This document shows positions 27,901 to 42,900 of a DNA stretch of 64,000 bases, one piece after another. Below the pieces are notes generated by a model. That model was not told where the DNA came from. It searched no databases and saw nothing but the letters and a program-made list of their open reading frames with translations. Origin of the DNA: Taeniopygia guttata. Lineage: Eukaryota > Chordata > Aves > Passeriformes > Estrildidae. Each line of letters starts with the position of its first letter. The stretch's first letter is position 1. Position numbers and translations under genes: made by a program. Where the stretch lies: positions 17,595,001 to 17,659,000 of the forward strand of contig NC_133032.1 in assembly GCF_048771995.1 (NCBI RefSeq), given 5' to 3'.

Positions 27901-30900
27901 CAAGCAAAGAGCTCTTCTAAACTAAGAACATAAAAAGGTATGCTATATTGTTGACTACAGAATACTGCAAAGTTTTATTGCCATTTAAACAAAGAAGCCA
28001 TAACAGTTAAATGAGCTCATGCAATAGGTTTCAGCATCAAAAGGTGCCAGCTGTAAAGAGTTATGGCTAATTGAATATGGAACTCCTGCTTAATCAGATA
28101 ACTGCTCTGCTATTTCCAAATGAAATGCCATTTCCATACTATCTGAAAATGGCCTCTTTTATTGGTAACCAGAGAAAACAATATAAACTGTAAATAACAT
28201 TAAGTGCTGTATTTACCCATTCCAGGCACTAAAGTAGCAGGGGATCCAGGGCGCCTTGGTAAAACATTGGACGGCAAGGATGGCGCAGCAGTTGTCTCCG
28301 GGAGCCCGCTCGGAGCTGGGCTGTCTCTCTGCAGATTAGGAGCTGCTGGAAGAGGGAACTTTGGAGAGCCTTGTTTCGGAGTCGCAGGTGGGGGTGTAGA
28401 AGCATTTCTTTGAGCTGCAGTCCTCTGACGAATTTCTGATAAGAACATGTACATACGGAATTTAATATTTAGCATAAGCAATATATTACTAAAAGTGTGT
28501 TAATATTGTTACACCAATTAGCAAATTACAGAATCAAACAAAACCAGGAAGGTCTAAAACTAAACATCATCATCTGAGCATGTCATAGAAGTAAATACCA
28601 GATAGAATACTGTATTTCAATTGTCATAACTGTTAAATACTTTGGGCAAAATTCTTCTAGAAGGAAATTAGAAAACAGAATCATAGTATCTGCTAAGGCA
28701 GAATACTGGACATACAAACATCTAGAATCAAACAACAATGTATAGAATTGACCACTTTTTACTCCATGGCTTAAAAATGCTTCCAAGTATTTAGCTTTCC
28801 ATGGGACCAAAACTATTAATTCAGTATCTAATATGTCCAGGTTAGGTGCCCAAAGTTATGAAAAAAATAAAAAATCAGATTGGATAAATGAAACAATTCT
28901 AAAACCAGAAGAAAAGGAAATGTTTCATTGAGGTGATATAGTTTCACTTACTTGTTTCAGTATCCCCATCAAACCACCTGCATGGATTCTCACAAAGCAA
29001 GAACAGGCTCTGCCAGAACACATGCCCACTTTAACCTCTTCTCACACCACTACCAGTTACTATTAAATCACAGTTATGAAAAACTTAATATATTTCCTCA
29101 GTTATTCTTACATGAAGCCAAATATCACCAGAGTTACCTAGCATGGTTTGAATGTTGTGAGAGTCATGCAAGCCTGACATTCACACACTATTGCAACAAA
29201 TCAAACAGAAACGTAACCATTGCTTTAGTTCTGCAGATATTTACATGGTTAACAAGTAGCAGGTCAGTCTCTACACGGACACCCCAGAAACACCCACACC
29301 TAAAGCTGTAATACCCTATGGAGTTAGTTTATAATACCATGTCACTTTGAACCACTTGCATTTCCTTCCTTCACAACAAATGGAATTTAACACTACGTTT
29401 GGACTTTAAAATCGCTTCCACGAGTCTCAAGATTAGAGAGATTTTATCTGCTGACCTTGTGTCAAGCTGGAAGAGTTTAATGCTTAGCAGGCAGTTTACA
29501 GGTCCACTGGCAACCAGCCGCTGGAAAACGGGTGTGCTGAGTGTGAAGGAACAATCCCTGTCCCCAAAAGTACAACACTACCATGCTAAGCTCCTGCTGT
29601 GGGTGGAGGAGGTGAGCATGCTATGTCAGCTGGCACCAGCTGAGAAAGAGCTGCTGTCACTGAAGCACCAGGTCAAATATAACAGTTCTGTGGGAATACA
29701 GCCAATCTAGTGCCATGAAAATTGCTACATACATAGGTTATGGTCTTGCCTACTTATCTGCACATAGAAATAGGATTAATACACAACAGAAGAAAGAATT
29801 AAAAATTCTTTGGAATCACTGCTTTAAAAACTATAAGTTTAAAAACTACAGTCTTAATAAAAATCCATCTACTTACGTTTCCTACAAAGCAGAATAAATC
29901 ACGAGTTTTCCCCTGCCACATCATGTGCATGGCTGCATTACTTCACACAACTTCATTGTCCAAATTACATCAGTCAATGAGTCTGAAGGTTCTGTATTTT
30001 AACTTGATTTTAGCAAGTATGTTTGCCCCCTCACTATTTCAGCTGTTCAGAATCTGGAAACCAGGATTAATTGGTGAGGTAGTTGCAGAAATTGCATCAT
30101 CATTTCCTTGATGACTTGCTTCTCATTTGAAAACTGATGCTGTGTATCTGAAGTAAGAATTCATCTATGATGAACCTCGCAATTCACATGTCTTCAAGAT
30201 ATTTTTGTGAGAGACATAAGCAGTAACCTTTCAAGTTTTACTGCACTAGGATGACTGCATTCTCTCTGTGCCATCTGACCAACAGGCATGACCCATCTCC
30301 AAATACAAAATACTGATTAAAACCCATGATTTACAGTTAAGTTTCTGTTATAGATTCCAGTCATGTGTTAGTTTCAAAAATTAAGCTAAAAGGTATGCAA
30401 TTTCTCAAGTCTTCTCAGGTCCACATATGTACAAAAAAAGAGAGATAAATATAAAGCCTAATTCCACTCGTTCCAAAATAATTTTAAACATCTGTAAAGA
30501 TATCTTAATCCATTCTTTTTTCATTACAAAACCCTCTTTATTATTGTTTTACATAAAAAATGCCCAAGACCATTACTGTATGGATGTTACTTTTACATTT
30601 TGAAGGCTGTCTTTCTAGATCATGTGGTTTAAGAATATTAATTTTAATTGTTTAAGAGCACTGAGTCTGTTTCAATAGGTCATGGCTATATTCACATTTA
30701 TTCTGAGCCCATAACACACTATTTCTAAGCAATTTCTAAGCCACCTGCAAGAGCTCTGCCCCTCTTGCCCATTCCTTCTGAAGGGTCATTTTTGGCAAGT
30801 CTTCTTTAAACGACTTCCAATTACAAAGATACTGCTACTTTAATGACTCTTTCCCCATATTTCTGTTCCTATAAAGATGCTGAACCAGTACTTTACAGTA

Positions 30901-33900
30901 AGCATTAGAGAGATATGCTTCAGTAGTTTTAGTTTCATTACAGAGTTAAGAATGCAAGACTCATTGCTAGTTTCCACAAAATAGTGGGTTATTTACAATG
31001 TCTTTTCCCCCCCTTCACTTAGAAGTTCACTTGACTTTCACTCTGTTCTGTGATTCATACTTAAGAGAACTTTCCAACATGCTGCTGCTCCCCAAGTAAG
31101 AGAAGTCACCAGAATCTGCATTATGAGAAAGTGAGAAATACTCTCCTTGACACAACCAACAGCCCATCCATTCCAGTACCTCCTTTCATAGAGCGGCTGT
31201 AGATGTTATTCAGTGACAACACACAAATATGAATTTCTGATGCTTTCATTCCTGATACAATCCCCAAGATCCATAAATGCATTGTCATGGACATGGAGAG
31301 TGCAGCCTTGTCTCATCATTTTAGTATCACATAGAGACCCTTTACCCGTGAGCTCCCCTAATTCCTGCTCTGCCCTTCCACAATAACAGCCCTAATATTC
31401 TTCTGAAGTAACTGAATATGATGTATATACTTCTCAAACTGCCTCAAGATGCAACATGTTAAAAATGAGCCTTTTGCAAAGTTCCATATTTCCATAATTC
31501 CAAGTTGCACAACTTAGCTGAAGAAACATGTCCATTAACCTCAACACTAACACAATTTACAGGTACTGTTTAATGTAGTTTTAATGAAGTTTTTACATTT
31601 TCCAAGGATTTTCTTCAGTAATGATATTTGTGTATCCAAAAGTCAATGGCACGAAAACAGAAAAATAGCTTAAAAATAGAACTTTTATTCTCCAAACACA
31701 CTGCAATTACCAGCATTGGACACTTCAGACATAAGGAGACACATTACTTAAGAGGTATCTACTCAACTGATGATTCAGTATGAGCTCTTAAAGACTATTA
31801 CACTACTGCAGTGGTGAAGCAGTGACATGTTTCATGTTTACAAGCATAACTATTTTATTTTTTTCCTCACTCAAAACACCTTGATTTTTGCAGAGAATAC
31901 CTTATTTTCATGGAGCTATACTACAGGTCAATATATAGTTTATGTAACTTGTTGGCTTTAGCATCCAAGACCAACCAAGCATTTTCTTCCCTCCTCTTCA
32001 TGCCTATATCCATCCCACAGCCTGCAACCATCTTTTATTGCATTAATTTTTGTCCAGGTCACAGAGTGGTCTCATTTACAACACAGCCCTGCTAACAGTC
32101 ATATTTGCAAAATTAAAAGAGCAGGTACTAACAACAGGATATTGCTGATAAATATTTCACTGCAAATATATTCTTACACTATTTTTCCTCCATGGCCAAA
32201 GTACAAAAGTATATATTCATTAACTATACCCCCTAAAAAACATTTCTGAACAAATAAAATTGCACTTAAATTTTCAAATTCCTTTCCTCTGGATTTTGGG
32301 ATGTTTTTTATGCCAAATACAAGTACGTGTCAAAATCGCAAAAATTGCAAGAAGAGCTAAACACCCAGGAAAATTGGGCTGCTACCAGTTGTTTTTCTAA
32401 GAACCAACTATTACACAATACTGATTAAACCTTTGTACCAATTAGTATGATGTGCAAGCGTTCATCTCAACCAGTAAGGAAAAAAACATACAAACTAGCT
32501 GCCTCATACACAACATTGTCCAACTTGATTATATATTGGTTATTGTTTATCACCTTTTCAAAAAGACTCAGTTACAAAGCTCAAGAAAATGAGTTCTGTT
32601 GCTTGGCTAGCTTATGTCCAAAGTGAGCAAAAAGGTCAGGGAAGCTTTAATGTTAACTTGCATTATACCACAACCACATAAAGATGTAATCTAGTTACAG
32701 TAAGTTATATACTGCACAGAACAGAAGCTAATATTTATTTTGGGCAGATATTTAGTGTGAACAGCAATAAGCTAGTAGGTTTTTTGATAGTTAAGAATTG
32801 AAAAAATTACTGCATATAACAAGAATTATTTGGTAAGTATTTGGAAATTAAGTCTCCATAATTTCACAAGCCAAAGGCAAGCATAGCTTGTCCCTCTTGA
32901 ACTAGATAACGCACCTTCAAAATAGAATAGTCTGGCTAACCACAGGGCAAAAAGCTGCACCAATTCCAAATTCAATGTGTTAGAGAACAGATCGGAAAAA
33001 TATTAAATTGTGCTGTATATGAGCAAAGTTACATTGACTCATAGAATCATTCAGGATGGAAAAAGACCCTTAAGATCATAAAATCCAACCATAAGCCATG
33101 ACAATTTACAACACTTATTTCCCAAAATCCTTTCCAAAGCTAAACTACATTTTTCTTCAGGATCAAGCAAGAATGCCCATGCACCCCAAAAAGTTGAATA
33201 TGTTTGAAAGAGAATTGCATATTTTCTCAGTTGCGTCCCCACTTAGAGGTTATTGGTTCACACCATCACGGTCTCAGAAAGCATTCTCTGCAAATGAAAC
33301 TGTACTAAAAGATTCCTTCCACCAAGCCATGAGACCAATTTACAGCTAGCTCTAAATAAAAACTGCAAAGCACAGATAGCATGGGTAAATTCCTCAGCAA
33401 CAACTGTTTCACGTATCTTTTCATACCACACTTATTAATGTAGACCACAGCCTACAGTGACTGGCTCTCAGAAATAATTCTAACTCTCTCAGAACCTCTC
33501 CCTCCCAGCTCTTGTAACAGTCAAGACACAATCAACACAACACAGCATATGCGGGATCCAACTGATCTGCTTTTGTCTGACTGGATCAAAAGCAGGGGCA
33601 CTACTATTTGGGAACCCAAACACAAGACTAATTAATAGACACTGACTGACTCACTTCTCACCATTGCTCCCTACGCAGCCTGGGTAGAGGGGAAGAGATC
33701 AGTAATGTACCTCCTAAGGAGTTTCAAAATTGGTGCTGTTCTCTCTTCATAAAACCAGAATAACCAAAAACCACTGTAATTTATAACTAATTATCTCCAG
33801 ATTTCTATATAGAAACACACATTTCCAGGCAGTTTCATCCCCTGCTCAATGTTACTTGCATTCTGCAAACAGATCTGTCACCCTGCTACTGGACTACTGG

Positions 33901-36900
33901 AGTAATTTCTAACACAGCTCAAGAAGGATGAATTTTATACAGTTTAAAAAGAGCCAAAGACACTACCTACACATTACACGTATAGCAGAAAATTCTTGGC
34001 AACCACCCACAAGCTGTATTAAGGCAGAGAAAAGAACAGGGTGTCAGAATGGCCCTTCAGTCTGAACAAAACTATGAATGCTGCAGAAATGGAGTATGGG
34101 AAAGACAGGTACGGAGCAAGCTTGAAAAAAAGCTGTTGTGTTTAAGACTACAGAAGAGGTACTATTGAGGTACTGCATTGCAACTATTGACTGTCAATGT
34201 CAAAAAGTAAGGACAGTTTTAGAATATTTTCATGGCGATTTGAAGCTAAGCAAGAAGATTTGATGATGCCACTTATAAACATCTTTGTTAGTAAATCCAG
34301 GTGCTCTGCACTGAACAAAAGGAGTACTTCAAGAGTGAAAAATTGGAAAAATAGAAGTCTGGTTACCCATGAGAGTTAAATACAAAGCTGACAATTCTAA
34401 TACTAAATTCTAAAGCAATCTGCATTTTATGAAAAACCATGCATATCAGATTCTGCAGTTGATTTTGAGCATCAGCCCTTTCAGGTTATAACAACAAGTT
34501 AATGACAAAGACTGGTCTTAAAGTGTGAGTATAATCCTCAGTATTAGAGTACCAGGCAGCCTTTATACTATGTTCATACAAGCATTTTCAGTTTAACTAC
34601 AGCATATTACACTCAACCTTAACAAAAACTAACTGTTGTCTGTCTGCATAAATATTTGCATAAATACCACATTTTTAATGTTAGCATTCTACTATGTGTG
34701 AGATCTGCTGAGTTTTGAAACTTGTGTGGGCAATCTAGAAAGAAGGCTTCCTTGAAACATATTCAAGTTTTTATTTTATTCAAAGGCACCGTTAAATGGA
34801 ACAATGTAAACCAGTAAAGAACTGTCCGTTCTTTGCAACTAGAAAGTAGTTGAATTATGCACCAGCTTCTCATTCCTCTCTAGGCACCTAATAGAAGTAG
34901 CTTAAGCACTGCATTAGGAAAGGTCTAACTAGCCATAAATAGAAACACAACTGAAAAGCTAAGTCAATGAATATTGCACAAGATTTGAAAACACCTTAGT
35001 ATTCTAGAAAAGTTGCAAGTATGTCACAAGAACTCTCAGCTTTAACATCAAGCAGTATTAAATATCCTGCTGTCTAGAACATCAGGCTTTAGTAATAGAT
35101 CCCTTGCCTGAAAAATACAGAACAGTAATGGGCATAGCCTAATGAACAGTCTATTAACCCTAAATAAAGGTCAATTGATCTACAAATTTTATCATAGACA
35201 GACTTCTAGACCAGAAATTGCTGTGAAAGATGAGTATCTATGCTAAAGAGCACCCGTTTTACAGGGCTATTACCTTGTCCAGGTCTTGGGGTTGCAGATG
35301 TTCCACCAGATGGTAGTTCAGTCTCCTGCCAATTAATTATATATAACATTATCTGAATGCTCAGCTCCATAGTACCTTTCATATTATACCAGTATCAATA
35401 ACAAGACTCACCTTTGCACTTGATTCCGGATCAAACCTTTCAAGGATTAGTTTAGCAGTCTTGTACGTTTCCTTTTCCATTACTTCCTCAAGCTGGAAAC
35501 AGAAAGGTTCCACATATCAATAGACAGTTTTTCAAAGTATTTCCCCCCACTACAGCCTCCCATTTACAAGCATCTTATCAATGTTACCAAAAGCCAAAGC
35601 TCATCCATGAACCAGTAGCTTTTTCAGATACCTGAGGATATGCTGCATTCAATGGAAAATAAATTTTGCTTTCAAAAATAGTTTCCAAACTCTAATGGAC
35701 TACTTGTACTTAACAGCTTTATTGCAAGGAAACACCAAATATTGCTAATTGTTTACATATAATGAGGAGAATAATTACAAGCACCAACTTCAATAATGGA
35801 ATGTGCAAAAATCTATCAGCCATCATTATTGGAAGTTATTAGACATGACAAGCAAATGACAGGCAATTCCTTAGATTTATTTCCTCATAGCACTTAATGC
35901 TATTAATTTAAGGAAGGTCGTTAGCCAAGTGCTTTACCGAATAAAGTCCCTGTGCCAATTAACTGCTGTCAGCATCGATTTTAGATTATTTATTAGCAGA
36001 AGCAATTAGCTTGCTGCAAATGCTGTGAAAACTCACTAACTAGAGAACAGCCATGGAATTTGCTCAAATGACTTTAAAGGTTGGATCCACATCTTTACAG
36101 TAATTCATACTGCTTCTCAGGAAAAGGAACACGTTAAGAATTTAAATAAAAAAATTTACTGAGAACTATGCATACTTTAGGGAGTGTAATTAAAGCATTT
36201 CATTATTACAACATTTTATTTACAATTCACTCAAGTGGCTTTATAACTAATACATGGGCTTAATTAAAAAACGTAATCACTAGTAAAGTATCATTTCAGT
36301 GGTTAACAGCCAACATCAGAAGCAGCTTAACTTTAAAACTGTGATAGCTGAAGTTATGACAAATACCTAATATGTAGAGAAATAATATTACATTTTACAG
36401 TATCTTAAGCAGACCTTTCTTCCTAGATATGCTGACTAATGGCCATGTTCAGCTAAATGTGGGGACTTTGCTTGTTCTGAAGTTTGCTGTTGGCATAAAC
36501 TGCAAAACTGAAAAGGTCGGTGGTCAAAAAATTAAATTCTCTCAAACTCATTTATCACTGCTAAAATAACAAATGGTGCAGGTTAACATGAATTTTACGC
36601 CATTATTTAGCTAGTGAGAAACTAAAGTTTCAGCCATTCTGCATACACTGTGCAGGAGTTTTGCATTTAGACAGACCTCAAGATTACAAACAGACCTCAG
36701 AAGCTAAATAAAAATTCACTCAATTTAAATGAAATACTGTGTATTCATTTAACACTCACTCCTCCACACATTTCTTGAAGTTTGAGGCAAGGAATACTAT
36801 CCATGCTGTTAATTAAAGACTGTTGAAACAAAAGGGAGTGAAGAAGGAAGTAAAAATCAATTTCCTAGACTTGTATTTCAGCATCACTTTGGAGTTAACC

Positions 36901-39900
36901 CACTAACTTCATAAAACAAATGCCACACAGTGCAATAAGAGCAGAATTGATGATCTAATAGGAAAACTAAAGTATTTATTGCTTATAAAAGTAAAAACTG
37001 TAAGACAGACTTTTATACAAAGGGGTAAGGCTAATGAGGTGAAGCTGCAAATTGGGGAAGCATTAACAGTCAGTGCTAATATTTGTCTGACAAATCAAAA
37101 TTTAAAAAACCCAATTCACTTCACATCAATGAACATTAAATGCATACTATTGTCTGTACAGCCAAAAAGCAAAATGAGTAATAACTTTCTGCAGGACAAA
37201 GTGACCTTTATGGGAGAGAACAACCAGAATGCTCCACCATCACTTGACACTTTCTTTATCTAAAGCACTTCTTGCCACAGCAGTATTAGATAGCATAGTA
37301 ACTATTTGTGGATACATAAGTTTTGCAACAACAGTTACATTATTTTGAAACATAATTCAGCTTTCACCACAAGATTCAGATGTTGAAGTTATCCTCCACA
37401 TTACATAATTTCTGGATAATTCAACGCATTACTCTTCCTATTTTGAAATTCATACATAGCTTCAAAATTGTAGTAATGCTGAATCCGAAGAAGAATTCAG
37501 TATCACAACTGGCTCTTCAGATTTCTTGAAAATATATAGAAATTGTCAGGATTTCTACAGGCATATTCACATTTCTCATGCTTTCACTTATAGAGTATAC
37601 TTTTCTAAAGTAAATTGAAATTTGGCTAACAATACCAAATAAAAAATCAAAAAGGTCCAAATTTACTTACTGTGAGCAAATCAGTGTAATTACCAGAAGA
37701 AAGTAAGAGCTTGCGTAAAATTTAAATACTTCTGTGTTTGCATAGCAGAGGAAACTGGCTTTTGTGCCAGCACAGAAAGCTCATTTATAAACACAAACCA
37801 ACACACTGACTTCTGGAACATTCACCATCCTGAAGCATAATCTTGGAAAGGTTAACTTGATGTTGAGCACTAACACAGCAAATTGCTCACACCTCATCTT
37901 TTTCCATAATAAAGTCTTCTCCGAGATCCAAAACTTCTCCTACCAAATCATTTTCTACTTTCTGTCAAGGGCCAACTCACAGCCTATCCTTATCAATAAA
38001 ATTATAATGCTAAGAAACCCGAATCAGGATTGAACTCTCTAAGAAAGGTAATACCAGCCTAAGCATGATTTTTTCATGGAATTAATCAGATCTTAATAAA
38101 GAAGCATGGTACACATTCTCTTCCTCTGAACAATTGTATGGATAAACTCCTCAACAGGCAAACAGAATTCCTGTGGGAATGACATCAGGTGCCTAAATTG
38201 AACAGTATGAGTAATGTATTTTAGGCTTCTTGTAAAGGTAAGTTAGCAACCAAAGACTTAAATACTGGCATGGTGCAAACCATTCATTATTCATCATACT
38301 ACTACATGAGTTCATAAACTGAGAATTACTTGGTATGTCAAACCGAACTATGAGGAGGTCCCTCATGTTCACACAAAGCCATGAAACTCATTTCATTCCA
38401 TTGAAAATATACCAGTACACGTAGCAAAAGTTTCATTAAAATTGGAAATGCATCATTTAAGTCACAATAATTAAGTATACTTTGAACAGATCCATGCCAA
38501 CATTAAAACCACCAAAGTAACTGAGCCTTTGTCAGTAAACAAGATTTTAAACTGTATTTTGAGTTTCCAGTTGCATATTTTCAGTACTCTAGCATTTACC
38601 AGTTAGACAAAACTGGGCTTATACAAGAACCAACTCCTAGCAGAGCTTTTATCACATACTCAAGTTATCAAAAGATCAATGGTTGTCTACACCTAAAAGG
38701 CTGAAGACAAAGTTGATTAAAGAGTAATTAATTTAAGTAACAGAACTCATGCTTACTAATGTAACTCCAAGACAGCCTTGAAATTGGAATACTTTGGTAT
38801 TTTTTTCCTAGATTAACAAATGCAATTTCTAAACTATTACCTGAAATGGCTTGGAAGTCTGTCAAAGTATAATATTACACTTAGCCTAGTATTCAGAGTA
38901 GCTGAGCAAGCTTCAGCAAAGTTTAATTCTAAAATTAGCATGGCAATTACTATACTAGCTTCACAACTTTGTCCTCAGGCTAAGAATTAGCCCATCTTTA
39001 AGACTGCTGTTCCAGGTAAATTCTCCACTAATTCCCAGCTGTACCAGCTTAATACATGTCCTGTACCCTTGCTTTAATATGCTTAACCCTCTGAACTTCC
39101 TCATCTACCCATGTTCATCCTCATTAACTGAGAAACTCTGAGGCCAAAGTCACAGCTAAACAGTCACAAAGACAACCACAGTATCCCTCCTTATGATCAA
39201 GGAGGGAAACAAAGTTGTATCTTGAAGTAGTGCCTTAATTACAGCTATTTAACTTAGTCCCTACCCCCAGTTAATAACTGAACAAGTTCTGAAGTATTCA
39301 CTAAGAAAAAACCAGCACAGTCAATTCTGTGAGAAGTATTACACAAACTTTGAGTCAAAGTACAGGATAGACAATACTAATAGTAATTTCCAGATGAATT
39401 ATCTGTATTTGTCAAGTATTTTACCCACGTGACTTTGACTAAGTCACCAAAGCCAGAAGAGAAGTCAAACAGAAATTAATTTCTATTAAGCAGTCACTGC
39501 AAACCCACCAGGGCATTATAGCAGATGAGGAGCTTACACTATTTACAGGTAAGCCCTGTAACCACCTCATGTCCCTTCAGCATACAAGCAATGTCTGCAG
39601 GGAAAAGGCGGGCCACAGGACTGTAAAACACAAGTACTGTAAGGTTTTTCAAAAGGACAATTGTCTTCAATAGAAGATTTAGCCAGCAATTAAGTAGCTG
39701 AGCTGCAACAAAGTGAAAAAGCACAGATGTTGCAGCAGGCTTAGTGCCTAGACAACAATCTGCATTACAAATAAACAGGAAAAACATAATTTACTTATCC
39801 TAAATACTTTCAGGACCACAATGTAAATTTCTTAGTAACTAATCCTATTTGCAAACTCAGCAGCAAATCAGAATTCAAGAAGAAAAAATCCTCTCTCCCC

Positions 39901-42900
39901 ATTATTTCACTTGATTTTTGTTTTACTAAAAATTAGCCAAAGGCACTCCTAAGAAAGTTAATCAAACAAAACAAAATCAAATCTGAGAATTACCAAAATT
40001 AAATTTTACAGAATGCAATTGATTCAGTGTTTTTATCTAAAACACTAATTATATTCTGTCTTGTTACCTGCATCCCCTTTCAGCTCATTTCAACATATTC
40101 TGTTTTATGTATAATTATCTAATTTTAATGCTTAATTGAATATCTTAAATTACGATGAACCTCCCAAGTTCACCTTCTGAGTAAAAAATACCAAAACTGC
40201 ACTGATTCAAGAGGTTGCAGTAAGTCCTGTGTTTCTGGTTCCTTGCTAGGAGCAAGGCACCCACAAGACTATGTGATAATCACTGACCCTGAAAAATAGC
40301 TGACTTATACATTATTGGACTTCCCCGAACTCAGATTCACTAATCCTATTTAGAAGTTTGTCTTTAATGACTAAAGCTTGACTTGCATATATGCTCATGG
40401 CAATTTATACTCCCAGACTTAAATTCTCCATAGTAACACTATAATTTCATCATTGTCTGTGAAGTATTTATGCAGTTGTCCCATTTTTGCATTGTGCATT
40501 GTTTCATCCTGTTTCTTCTACAGTATGTTTTGATGTTTTGCAAAATACACATTTAGGTTTTTCCTGAATAATCTTTTATTCAATGCCTTTTGTCCTAATT
40601 GCTTCTCGCACTCAAAAATTCAGTATTACTAGTCTTTCTACAAAAAAAAAAACTCATTATTACAGAAAACTACAATGAAGACTTTACATTTAAGATTCGA
40701 AAAACTCTTTTGTTCTCCACTGTGCTTTTTCAGTTTAAAGAGCTTTTCCTTTAAAGCTACCAAATGACTATGTTAATTTGAAACATTGACTGATTTCAGT
40801 TAAGCAGTTTTCATAAAATAAGCTTAACATAGTTGTCATGCTCATGTTTTTCCTTCCTAGAAAATGTAAGCCACTCGAACCCCTTTGTATCACCATTACA
40901 AGCAAAGGACACATCTATTTAAATATTAGCAAATCCTCTTTACCAAAGGACAATGACATAATTAAGTTACAGGTTATCTTTTTTACATCTACCTTTTGAA
41001 AGTGATAAAACATAGATCATGACATAATACCAGACTCTTAGTCATCTCATTTTTGATACCTTTGTTCTGTGTTTTTTATTATTTCAACTACCATGGCAAA
41101 ATCCAGAAGGTATGAGGTGAACACTTTGGGGAACTCATTAATAACAAAGCCTCATAATGGAATTTTTGGCATTTCTGGAAGGAGGAGGAGTTGCTTTGGC
41201 AGGGTAGGGTTGGGGGGGCAGAGAGTCTTTGGGTTGTGGCAGTTTTAAAGTTTTGCCTTACAAGGCAGGTGAAGCCAATCATGTAAGAAAACAGCTTCCT
41301 CTCTCAACAAGCTTCCTTATGGAGCGCAAATAGAGAGGAAACAGCTTTCAGTGTTACAAACTTCACAAGAGGGCAGGTTATCCAAGACTTGGAACCTTGT
41401 CCATCCTAATTTTTTCTTACTGAGATTAACTGTTGATCAAGTTTGTTTACAAATATCTGGCATATACCAGTTTTAGTGAACAATAACAAGCATTTTTCTT
41501 GAAGTTTTACTTACTATTTTTTTCTTTTGGGATTTTAAATCTTCCAGAGCATCATCTAAAAGAAGGACATTATATATTAGTTTTCAAATATAAATTAAGA
41601 TAATTTCAGCACAATCTAAACATTGACATTGCCTTGTGAAATCAGGAAAAATTATGCATTGACCACTACCAACTCTAAACATCAGTAAACTCTGTATAAA
41701 ATAACTAGTTTTTATGTGAAAATAAATCACTTTAAATGCTGAACCTGCTTATAAATTATAGCCCACTGTTATCTCTTTACAGTTATAACTACTAAAAAAT
41801 TTTATGTACCATTTCCTCATTAAGCAAACCAATTCTAGCCAGTGCCCTGCTTTGACCTACATTAAAACTGGTACAACAATGGACCAAATACATTTAATCT
41901 CGTGACTCAAAAAAGCTTGAAGTCTAAGCATATCTGAGTACCAGATTTACTGGCTTCAGTATTTCACATAAACCTCTTAACACATACTAGTTTCAAATGC
42001 CAGGTTGATTCCAAGCTTCAAAGCTCAATCTGTTTCACCCTTTCTATACTCTTGGACTACAACAAAGCCCCCAGTTTTATAAAAACAGCTACCAGAAGGT
42101 CACGTTACTACAAAATGTTAAAAGACTTGTACAACAGGTAGGCACAAACCTAACCTGTCTAAGAGGAAGAGAGAGAAGAAAGGCCAAATGCATGTGGGAT
42201 TCTCCTGAAAGTCAATGTTTGGAGCCTGACACTCTTGGAAAACTCACTGCAATAAACCATCACCTAACGCAGAACATACTCTCACCAAACTAGCTTTCTA
42301 CTACCTCTTTTCACAGCAAAAAGATTTTAACAATAAACTACAACTTTTTACCCTTTCTCAGCTCTACTGAACATGGGCAGCTTACTTCCTGTAAAAACAC
42401 ACCTATTCTTACCCATTTTTCAGATTTAAAGAATTTTCAGATTTAGAGAAAAAGCTTTGTAGAACTAGAAGACACAAAACCAACCAAACACCCTTTTTTC
42501 TATTTTTACTATTTACAAATACGTATTCCATATCATTCAAAGTTACTTCAGGAAAACTGTTACTTAAAATTAAGGGAACAAATAATTACTTGAAATTTTC
42601 CAGACTGCGTATTTTGATCAAATACGCCTCTTTATTAAATGCGCAAAATACTAAAACTGGCACGCACATATTGGAAAGGTTATTATTTAGGCAATAAAAG
42701 GGTAACTACAACCACCCGCATTTGTTAACAGGACATGGAAAAAGACAATATTTAATCCTAGGATGGACAATTCTAGAAAGTGTGCATCTACAAATTACTA
42801 AGGTACCTCCTTTCACCAAATGTTACATTTGTATCAGAACACAGTCTCACACATTGCCTCACACAGATTAACAGCTTAAAATGCACTGCAATACAGTGTG

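Larger units (their letters stand above)
22743..28216 (-). other. LNPK intron 9
   Basis: About 5.5 kb with two CR1 fragments of opposite orientation (about 23.16 and 24.79 kb). No other recognised feature. Confidence 0.8.

Noticed and set aside
39539..39787. 82-codon minus-strand open frame in intron 6, considered as an alternative LNPK exon
   Set aside because: It does not match any LNPK region and the flanking coding exons already join in phase without it.
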